Source: an uncultured Coriobacteriaceae bacterium
GTDB lineage: Bacteria > Actinomycetota > Coriobacteriia > Coriobacteriales > QAMH01
DNA: 5,407 nucleotides
Direction of reading: 5' to 3'
Assembly: GCA_902783925.1 (NCBI GenBank)
Contig: CACZSV010000046.1
Location: forward strand, 1 to 5,407
Notes under the pieces: generated by a model
Seen by the model: only the letters and a program-made list of their open reading frames with translations
Database searches by the model: none
Told to the model about the DNA's origin: nothing
In this document: piece by piece, positions 1-5,407 of the stretch
How positions within the stretch are numbered: the first letter of the stretch is position 1
Layout of the letters: every line of letters starts with the position of its first letter
Program-made: the position numbers and the translations under genes

Positions 1-62
1 CGTGCCCGAGCCTCGGCACTGTTCGTATCGCTTAAATGGGCAATACCCTGTGTTTGTTGCAT
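1..62 (-). CDS. Start of a downstream gene, function unknown (5' part only)
   Basis: An open frame begins at ATG (62..60) and runs off the window edge after 20 complete codons, reading MQQTQGIAHLSDTNSAEARA. The start is supported by a GGGAG Shine-Dalgarno sequence five bases upstream. It lies 43 bases after the stop of the large YhgE/Pip gene on the same strand, with no clear terminator between them, so co-transcription is likely. The visible residues are polar and carry no membrane helix or recognisable motif, so I assign no function. A nearby out-of-frame ATG (67..65) leads to a stop after about 11 codons and is rejected as the start. Confidence 0.6.
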   Translation of the reverse strand, partial: MQQTQGIAHLSDTNSAEARA

Positions 63-67
63 CGCAT

Positions 68-72
68 CTCCC
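68..72 (-). promoter_or_regulatory. Ribosome binding site of the downstream gene
   Basis: GGGAG on the minus strand sits five bases before the ATG at 62 and decides that start. It follows CCCCC-TTT, so a small CCC/GGG hairpin could partly cover it; with three base pairs that structure is weak. By contrast, the large upstream gene has no comparable Shine-Dalgarno sequence before its ATG. Confidence 0.55.
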
Positions 73-105
73 AAAGGGGGTAGGTAGCTGGCCTCGTTCC
101 CGACG

Positions 106-2640
106 TCACTCCATGATCCTGCACTCTTCGACCTTACTCACATAGAACTTCATAAATCGCTCCATTGGCTTGCGCAATACCAAGCCAAGCAGCAAGAAGG
201 GAACGATGAAGAGCGCAAGATGCCCCGCTGCAATCCAGAAATCGTTTTGGTACACACCCATCATAGCAGCTTGCAGCATATCCACGATGTAGGTCGCGGG
301 AACCCACGGGCTAATCATCTGCACAAAATCGGGCAGCATTTGCAACGGATACGATCCCCCGCATGCCGTCACCTGCACAATGAGCAGCAGCACCGCAATG
401 GCCTTGCCTAGGTTTCCAAACGCGACCACGAGCGTGTAGATCATAAAGGCAAAGACGAGCCCTGCAAACCAAAATGCGAACATAAAGAGAAGCGGATCTG
501 CCACCTGCACTTTCAAGAACAGCATATTGCCCAAGCCCAAAAGCGTTGTCTGCATGAGCGATAGCATCGCAACCGCGATAAAGCGCCCAAAGTAGAGATG
601 GCGTGGCTTGGGATCGACAAGCGCTTCCCTACCCCTTCGCGAAACCTCTGGCTTCATGGCCACCATGATGAGCAGCGCGCCTATGAATAATGCGAGCGTA
701 CTGTACAGTGGCGCCATGGCCGAGCCAAAGTTCTCGCTCGGGAACAATGCCGTGCGCCTGATTTCCACAGGAGAAGTCAGCGCCTTGCCAAGATCGCCGG
801 CATCCTCCTGCAAAAGCGAGCGCAGCGTATCGGTATTGCCGGATTGCAGCACGCCTTCGGCCGCATCGGCAAGGGCATAGATGCGTTGAGCGGCGGTGCG
901 TAGCTTCGCATCCGCCTCGTCTACCTTGGAAGACGCATTGCCGATGGCCGTTGCCGCCGTCCTCAAAGTACCCGCGAGGTCCGGGTCCAGCGCACGCAGT
1001 TCGTTCGTGGCACGCTCCAGATCGGCGACGAGCGTCGCGATATCGGCTTTGAGCTTGATAATCCCGGGGCCAAGGCTGTTTTCGAGATCAGCCTTCACGG
1101 CAGCTGCATCTGCCTTCGTCTTCTGCACGAGATCGCGCAGGGAACCCGCTTTGCCTTCGATATCGACCGAGATGGAATCCAGGCTGTTTGCGCCATCGGT
1201 GCAGGCGGTACTTGCCTTCTGCAAAATAGTGATGGCAATCTTCAACGCGGCGATATCCTTGTCGAGGATGACGGTGTGCTCGACCATGAGGCCAGCCTCG
1301 GCGCTCAGCTGCGCCTCGTAGTCCACATCCGCGTCCACACGCGAATCTCGAAGCTGTCGCAGCGCGTCGAGATTCGCATTGAGCTTCGTTATCTTCGCGT
1401 CGATTTCTGCAATTCTGGCCTGGAGTGCGGGCTTGTCTGCCGCCACGGCGCTGATGAGGGCGTCGTTTAACGCGGAGCGTGCCTCCCGCAACGCATCGAT
1501 GGAGCTCGTGATCGCCTCGATATCCTCTGTCAGCGCCTGCTCGCTTTGATAGACCGACCCATCGGGAAGCGTGACGTTGATGTTCGCCTTGCCATCTGCG
1601 ATGTCAGTATTTATCTCTGTGTTCGTGCCATCTTTCAACGCATCCCTCAACTTCTCGAGCGTGCTGAGCGCTTCGTTGAGCTTCGCGGTTTTCCCGTCGA
1701 TCTCAGAAGCCTTTTCCCGCAGCTTGCCGGCGATGCGCGAAATCTCGCCCGAAATGGTATCGATCATCGAGCTAACCCGCTGCTCCAAATCGCTTGTAGC
1801 GGCCTCGGCGTTTTCGAGAGATACCTTGACGTCGTTGAGCGATGAAGAGAGGTTGTCGGTCAGGCCGAGCAGGCGTCCCCTATCGACATCAATGCTCGAC
1901 GCGATGGACTGCATGCGCGTGCGAGCAGACGACACGATATCGGCGCCGCTTTGCACCAGCGCCTTCGAATCCCTGCCAAGAGAAGCATACATGCCGAGCA
2001 CGTCTGCCGATTGATCCAGGCGCTGCGCGAGGTTACGCGCATGCTCAACCAGATTCGCCACACGTTTATCCACGCCGCCCGACTCCGCAATTTGCGATAA
2101 CGATTGCGCCAGGCTTATGGCCGTCTTCGATATGGTATCGGCAAAGACCTCGTTAACCTGATGTGACACCGTGTCGGCGCCCACTCCGGTGATATTGGGT
2201 GCGATGGCGTTCTTCTTCTCGTTCACGTAGTAGTCGATTTTCGCCGAGTTCGAATCACCCTCGTAGAATGTCAGCAGGCTCGTGCTGAAATCCTTAGGTA
2301 TCACGAGCGCCGCATAGTAATTCCCGGCCTTCACGCCCTCGATAGCGTCTTCGGAATCGGTGAACACCCATTTAATCTGGTCGTTTTCGCGAAGAGCCGA
2401 GACCACTTTCTCGCCAACATTGATATTCATGGGCAACAGGTCGCTCTCGTAGCCCGCATCGTCGCTTGCCACGGCAACGGACAGTTTGTCCGTGTTATCG
2501 AACACATTCCAGCACGCGAGGATGTTGTACCAGGCAAACAGCGACGGCAGAACAACAAGCCCGATGGTGATGACGACGCTCATGACGTTCTTGAACATGC
2601 CGCGCAGATCGGCGCGGGCAATGCGCCCCAGGTTGTAAAT
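106..2640 (-). other. Module 2 of the fusion: complete YhgE/Pip unit (residues 871-1714)
   Basis: The second unit starts with a cationic amphipathic stretch (GRIARADLRGMFK, 875-887) and a membrane helix (888-911) that closely resembles helix 1 of module 1. Over the 35 residues beginning LVLPSL (module 1) and VVLPSL (module 2), 18 are identical. DDAG (930-933), ENDQIKWVF (955-963), ALVIPKDFSTSL (981-992) and VNEKKNAIAPNITG (1009-1022) follow family order. The extracytoplasmic part (about 912-1510, nearly 600 residues) is over 100 residues longer than that of module 1. Helices lie at about 1514-1532, 1556-1580, 1586-1609, 1614-1634 and 1671-1692, and a short charged tail ends the protein. The divergence between halves points to an old duplication or a fusion of neighbouring paralogues, not a recent copy. 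Confidence 0.85.
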
Positions 2641-5250
2641 GCCACCCTTGGTCGAGGAGACGCCCTCGAGTGCGGACTTACTGTGCGCACCCATGCGGTT
2701 GTTCGCACGCACCAGATGGTTGCGTTCCGCGAATATGCGTAGGATACGGTCGTTGCTCATGTCCTCCAGATTCAGCTGGCGCTCGAAGCTGTAACGCTGC
2801 GATTCCACCACCACGAGAAAGCCGATGAGCACGATGAGCCAGATCAAGAAGAGCGTGAGTAGCAGCACTTTCTCGGCTGCGTCGAGGGCGAGCAGAAGCG
2901 CAAGCACCGCAGGCACGCCCACGCCGAGCACGATGGATGCACGGATAAAGATGGGATACCGGTGCGAGAAGCGAGCATAGCGCGCCTCCAGCTCTTCACG
3001 GTAGCTCTCTTTCTCGGTCAAAGCGCGTAACACGTGAGCCAACCGATACGGGCGCTCGGGCGTGAGCGCGTCTTCGCCGTTGTAGAGGTCGCCCGCATAA
3101 ACCTGCCGCGCCGTCATGCGCACGACGTTCGACATGAGCGGCCCCACGACAAGCCCAAAGCCCAGGTTAGCAAAGAAGAACACGGCCAGGATGAGCAGAT
3201 CACGGGCATAATAGCTCCCGTAGAACCCGCAAATCGATTCACGCATAGCATCGATGCCGTATGTAAACGGCAAGAACGGGTATATCGCCTGGAAGAAGCT
3301 CGATGTCATCTCCACGGGATACAAGCCGGAGGCACCCGGAATCTGGGCAAACACCAAGATGATGCAGAGCCCCTTGCCCACATGCCTGAACGTGGAGGAG
3401 AGCGCATAGATTATGCTCAGGAACGCAAGAGAGGCCATTGAAGCCGCCACAAAGAGCGCGGGAGGACTTTCGGCTTGTACGCCAAGCGCAAGCGTACCCC
3501 CGCAGCAGATAAGCGCCTGAATCACGGCGAAAATGCAGAACAGAAGAAAACGGCCCAGATAGCGCTGCCAGGGTTTGAGCCCCTCGATGCCCTCGGAATC
3601 GACTTCGAGCAAGAAGATAATCACGAGCATGAACGCGCCGATCCAAAACGTCAGGTTCATGAACAGCGGTGCCATTGCGGCACCGTAGGCATTGGGATGG
3701 TAGAACCTCGTGGTCTCGAGTTCGGTGGGCGAGCCCATGAACGCCGCGATGTTCTGCGAGTTCAAGGTGCCGTTATTCAGGAAGTTGGTGATGACATCGG
3801 ATTGCATCAGCAGTTGCACATCGGACATAACTGAATCGAGGTCGGCCTGCACGCTGGCAACAAGCGCATCGGTTTGCGCCATGACCGTCTTGGAATCGGC
3901 GAGGATGCGATCGAGTTGCGAGAGCACCGGGCGTATCTGCTCGACCGTCGTATCGAGGCCGGATGCGGCAACGGAAAGCTGCGCGCACACCTGGCTGACC
4001 TGAGCGATGCCGGAATTGAGCGCAGGAGCGACGGAACCGTGCAGGTCGCTCGAATACTGCGAGAGAAAATCGCTCGCCTGGACCGCAACGTCATTGACGG
4101 CCTTTGCCGCGTTGGCCGCCGTCTGCGACACGCCCTCAACCTGCGAGGCAAGCGCAACAGCACCATCTAAGGTAGCCTGCATCTCATCGGCGCGGGCAGT
4201 CATATCCTGCGATGCCTTGCTGAGGCGCTCCTTGAGCTTGGCGTTGTTAATCGCCTGAGCAGCAGCCTCCAAATCGGCTGCCGTTTCGCGCATGGTATCG
4301 ATGACCGGCTGGATCTTGGCAGCCGCGATATCGACATCGGCTCGCGCCTCGCCCGTTGAAGCGGCAATGGTGTTAGCGAGTTCGTTAGCCTTCGCGCTCA
4401 CCTCGCTCAGCCGCGCGAGCGTATTAGAGAGCCTGGGGACCACTTCCGAAGAGACGCTCGTCAGGCTCGACTGCAGCGCATCCGCCTCGTCTGTCACGTC
4501 CTGAAGCACCGTCTGCGAGTCGCTGACGAGCGTGCGCATATTGTTGAGGGCATTGTTAAGCGCTCCCACTTTTTTGCGGGTGTTGTCGATGGTGGAGCTG
4601 ACATCGGAAAACGTCACGCGCACTTCCGCAATGGTATTCCTCGTTTGGTCTACGCGTTCGCCAGCCTTTGTCTGAGCAGCGGAGATGCTCGCGCCCGCCT
4701 TCACACCCGCATCGTTGATTGCCTTGGTCGCAACTTCGGTCACCGTGGATACGAACGCCGAATTGATCTGTTGCTCGAGCGCCGAGGCGGCGGCATCAGT
4801 GACCTTTGGCGATACCGGCCCGAGCTTTTCGTTTGCGTAATAATCGATATGCGGGGTTTTGATCTCGCCGGTCAAAGGAGAAACGAGCGAAGCGGAGAAA
4901 TCCTCGGGAACCACGTACACGGCGTAGACGTTCCCAGTTTTCAGGTCCTCCATCGCCGTATCGTAATCTTTATCTGTCACCCAGCTGAGCTGGTCATTTT
5001 CTTGCAGCTGCTCGATGAGCATTTCGCCGATGTCGAGCCGGCCGGTCATCTCGTTTGACGTGCCGGCATCCTGATTCACCACGCAAACGCGTATACCGCC
5101 GGTGGAATCGTAGGGATTCCAGAACGCGACAACGTTGTACCAAGTGTACAGAGATGGAAGCACCAGAAGGGCAAACGCTACGATCATAGCGGCGGGTGCC
5201 CTCAGCAAACGCCGTATATCGCGTAGCAATATGCGAAAAACATTACCCAT
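106..5250 (-). CDS. Tandem double-module YhgE/Pip family membrane protein (1714 aa)
   Basis: This is a polytopic membrane protein made of two YhgE/Pip modules in one frame. Module 1 (about residues 1-710) has a cationic N-terminus, a first membrane helix (20-43, ending LPSLYTWYN), an extracytoplasmic domain (about 44-525) with the motif IDYYANEK (135-142), and five C-terminal helices (about 529-706). A linker (711-870) adds two helices. Module 2 (871-1714) repeats the plan: LPSLFAWYN (901-909), IDYYVNEK (1005-1012), a longer coiled-coil domain, and helices at about 1514-1692. Both halves share AMAPL before the bundle and a YP..M...P..P.TY..D pattern near its end. Known members are about 700-900 residues long with one module, so this is about double length. 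The family includes a lactococcal phage receptor and its membrane bundle resembles ABC-2 permeases; the physiological substrate is unknown. ATG at 5250 fits the family N-terminus and is directly preceded by an in-frame TAG, so it cannot extend; no strong Shine-Dalgarno is visible. No frameshift is seen. Confidence 0.93.
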   Translation of the reverse strand: MGNVFRILLRDIRRLLRAPAAMIVAFALLVLPSLYTWYNVVAFWNPYDSTGGIRVCVVNQDAGTSNEMTGRLDIGEMLIEQLQENDQLSWVTDKDYDTAMEDLKTGNVYAVYVVPEDFSASLVSPLTGEIKTPHIDYYANEKLGPVSPKVTDAAASALEQQINSAFVSTVTEVATKAINDAGVKAGASISAAQTKAGERVDQTRNTIAEVRVTFSDVSSTIDNTRKKVGALNNALNNMRTLVSDSQTVLQDVTDEADALQSSLTSVSSEVVPRLSNTLARLSEVSAKANELANTIAASTGEARADVDIAAAKIQPVIDTMRETAADLEAAAQAINNAKLKERLSKASQDMTARADEMQATLDGAVALASQVEGVSQTAANAAKAVNDVAVQASDFLSQYSSDLHGSVAPALNSGIAQVSQVCAQLSVAASGLDTTVEQIRPVLSQLDRILADSKTVMAQTDALVASVQADLDSVMSDVQLLMQSDVITNFLNNGTLNSQNIAAFMGSPTELETTRFYHPNAYGAAMAPLFMNLTFWIGAFMLVIIFLLEVDSEGIEGLKPWQRYLGRFLLFCIFAVIQALICCGGTLALGVQAESPPALFVAASMASLAFLSIIYALSSTFRHVGKGLCIILVFAQIPGASGLYPVEMTSSFFQAIYPFLPFTYGIDAMRESICGFYGSYYARDLLILAVFFFANLGFGLVVGPLMSNVVRMTARQVYAGDLYNGEDALTPERPYRLAHVLRALTEKESYREELEARYARFSHRYPIFIRASIVLGVGVPAVLALLLALDAAEKVLLLTLFLIWLIVLIGFLVVVESQRYSFERQLNLEDMSNDRILRIFAERNHLVRANNRMGAHSKSALEGVSSTKGGIYNLGRIARADLRGMFKNVMSVVITIGLVVLPSLFAWYNILACWNVFDNTDKLSVAVASDDAGYESDLLPMNINVGEKVVSALRENDQIKWVFTDSEDAIEGVKAGNYYAALVIPKDFSTSLLTFYEGDSNSAKIDYYVNEKKNAIAPNITGVGADTVSHQVNEVFADTISKTAISLAQSLSQIAESGGVDKRVANLVEHARNLAQRLDQSADVLGMYASLGRDSKALVQSGADIVSSARTRMQSIASSIDVDRGRLLGLTDNLSSSLNDVKVSLENAEAATSDLEQRVSSMIDTISGEISRIAGKLREKASEIDGKTAKLNEALSTLEKLRDALKDGTNTEINTDIADGKANINVTLPDGSVYQSEQALTEDIEAITSSIDALREARSALNDALISAVAADKPALQARIAEIDAKITKLNANLDALRQLRDSRVDADVDYEAQLSAEAGLMVEHTVILDKDIAALKIAITILQKASTACTDGANSLDSISVDIEGKAGSLRDLVQKTKADAAAVKADLENSLGPGIIKLKADIATLVADLERATNELRALDPDLAGTLRTAATAIGNASSKVDEADAKLRTAAQRIYALADAAEGVLQSGNTDTLRSLLQEDAGDLGKALTSPVEIRRTALFPSENFGSAMAPLYSTLALFIGALLIMVAMKPEVSRRGREALVDPKPRHLYFGRFIAVAMLSLMQTTLLGLGNMLFLKVQVADPLLFMFAFWFAGLVFAFMIYTLVVAFGNLGKAIAVLLLIVQVTACGGSYPLQMLPDFVQMISPWVPATYIVDMLQAAMMGVYQNDFWIAAGHLALFIVPFLLLGLVLRKPMERFMKFYVSKVEECRIME
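2641..3120 (-). other. Inter-module linker with two membrane helices (residues 711-870)
   Basis: This segment joins the two YhgE/Pip modules. It begins with a charged cytoplasmic stretch (about 711-768, including the strongly charged TEKESYREELEARYARFSHR at 745-764). Two closely spaced hydrophobic helices follow at about 769-790 and 793-815, and then a second charged, basic stretch (816-870, including ESQRYSFERQLNLEDMSNDR from 816). The two helices form a hairpin, so both linker ends lie on the cytoplasmic side. Module 2 can therefore insert with the same orientation as module 1. The hairpin is not part of the minimal YhgE/Pip module as I know it. I do not recognise a named domain here. Confidence 0.65.
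3121..5250 (-). other. Module 1 of the fusion: complete YhgE/Pip unit (residues 1-710)
   Basis: The N-terminal part matches the YhgE/Pip N-terminal pattern. Arg-rich RILLRDIRRLLR (6-17) precedes membrane helix 1, followed by WNPYDSTGG, a VVNQDAG strand (57-63), a GEMLIEQLQENDQLSW helix (75-90), and VYVVPEDFSASL (111-122). The extracytoplasmic domain then becomes a long Ala/Ser/Asp/Gln-rich helical region (about 150-485) with few Gly or Pro, predicted coiled coil. The C-terminal bundle has helices at about 529-550, 568-591, 597-619, 624-645 and 683-706. GASGLYP (639-645) and PFTYGIDAMR (661-670) match the conserved C-terminal motif of the family. The residues look intact, so this half should fold as a normal family member. 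Helix limits are judged by eye. Confidence 0.85.
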
Positions 5251-5278
5251 CTACAGCCATTTCATACGAACAAAGGGG

Positions 5279-5334
5279 ACGAATGGCGAAAATGAGTTTC
5301 AGGGTCGCCCTCGCAACTCATCTTCGCCACTCAT
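5279..5334 (-). repeat. 20-bp intergenic inverted repeat (hairpin) upstream of the YhgE/Pip gene
   Basis: On the minus strand the left arm ATGAGTGGCGAAGATGAGTT (5334..5315) pairs with the right arm AACTCATTTTCGCCATTCGT (5298..5279). Of 20 positions, 17 are Watson-Crick and 3 are G-U wobbles in a minus-strand RNA; in a plus-strand RNA those three would be C-A mismatches. The 16-base loop holds a small inner stem, AGGG/CCCT around three bases (5301..5311). The element starts 20 bases after the probable stop of the upstream gene and ends 28 bases before the YhgE/Pip start. No U-tract follows the right arm, so it is not a textbook intrinsic terminator. It may be a terminator or attenuator, an operator, or a copy of a dispersed palindromic repeat. 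Confidence 0.75.
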
Positions 5335-5354
5335 GCGCAACCGTCAACGGTTTC

Positions 5355-5407
5355 TTATCGATGCAAACGTGCCTCGAGCGCTTCGTTGATTGCCCTGAGC
5401 GCCTGGA
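5355..5407 (-). CDS. C-terminal tail of an upstream gene, function unknown (3' end only)
   Basis: The minus strand reads QALRAINEALEARLHR followed by TAA (5357..5355). The stretch forms an amphipathic, charged helix typical of a protein C-terminus. The reading is also supported by position: the stop is followed 20 bases later by the strong inverted repeat, as expected at a gene end. Two other minus-strand frames are also open over part of this stretch but give less protein-like sequence. Only 16 codons are visible, so the family cannot be named. It is on the same strand as the YhgE/Pip gene, 104 bases upstream of its start. Confidence 0.45.
   Translation of the reverse strand, partial: QALRAINEALEARLHR

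Noticed and set aside
2..19. Partial palindrome GTGCC...GGCAC at the window edge
   Set aside because: Only five outer base pairs form, the centre does not pair, and it lies inside the coding start of the downstream gene.
69..80. CCC-TTT-GGG mini-hairpin as a terminator or riboswitch between the giant gene and the next gene
   Set aside because: Three base pairs with no U-tract are too weak for a terminator, and no riboswitch core fits in a 43-base gap.
896..2014. Long plus-strand open frames opposite the giant gene (for example 896..1321 and 1571..2014)
   Set aside because: They are antisense shadows of the biased codon use in the minus-strand gene. They show no domain, are Ser/Arg-rich, overlap each other, and lie wholly opposite a well-supported coding region.
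2692..2694. Internal ATG (Met853, followed by Gly as at Met1) as an independent start for the second module
   Set aside because: No Shine-Dalgarno sequence precedes it and the reading frame is continuous through the linker. It may mark an ancestral start, but nothing shows it is used now.
5342..5347. TTGACG on the minus strand as a -35 promoter box for the giant gene
   Set aside because: At a 17-base spacing the -10 position reads AAGATG, a poor match, and it falls inside the left arm of the inverted repeat. A promoter cannot be supported from this alone.
5135..5389. Plus-strand open frame of 84 codons across the gene start and intergenic region
   Set aside because: It runs opposite the N-terminus of the giant gene and through the inverted repeat, with no recognisable protein features.

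Overview
The window is almost filled by one very long minus-strand gene (106..5250, 1714 codons). It encodes a membrane protein of the YhgE/Pip family, related to Bacillus subtilis YhgE and Lactococcus lactis Pip, the phage infection protein. The unusual point is that the chain holds two complete YhgE/Pip modules in tandem. Each has an N-terminal membrane helix, a large extracytoplasmic coiled-coil domain and a C-terminal ABC-2-type bundle of about five helices. They are joined by a roughly 160-residue linker that carries two further membrane helices. I count about 14 membrane segments, an arrangement that keeps the N-terminus, the linker ends and the C-terminus all cytoplasmic.

Layout, read along the minus strand. 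At 5407..5355 is the last 16 codons of a probable upstream gene. At 5334..5279 is a striking 20-bp inverted repeat in the intergenic gap, whose three non-Watson-Crick positions are all G-U pairs in a minus-strand transcript. The giant gene follows at 5250..106. After a 43-base gap with a Shine-Dalgarno sequence, a further minus-strand gene starts at 62 and runs off the window. All three coding regions point the same way. The giant gene and the gene after it look like an operon, while the hairpin separates the upstream gene from them and may act as a terminator, attenuator or operator.

The DNA is moderately GC-rich, and long antisense open frames mirror the main gene, as expected from its codon bias. 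The protein type (large Ala/Ser/Asp-rich YhgE/Pip proteins), GC level and codon use suggest an actinobacterium of the Coriobacteriia (Eggerthellaceae or a relative). This is an inference from general features, not from a diagnostic marker gene.

I saw no RNA genes, CRISPR array, insertion sequence or attachment site. No defined transported substrate or partner can be read from the sequence. The most useful leads are the fused double-module architecture, the membrane linker between the halves, the asymmetric extracellular domains and the intergenic inverted repeat.
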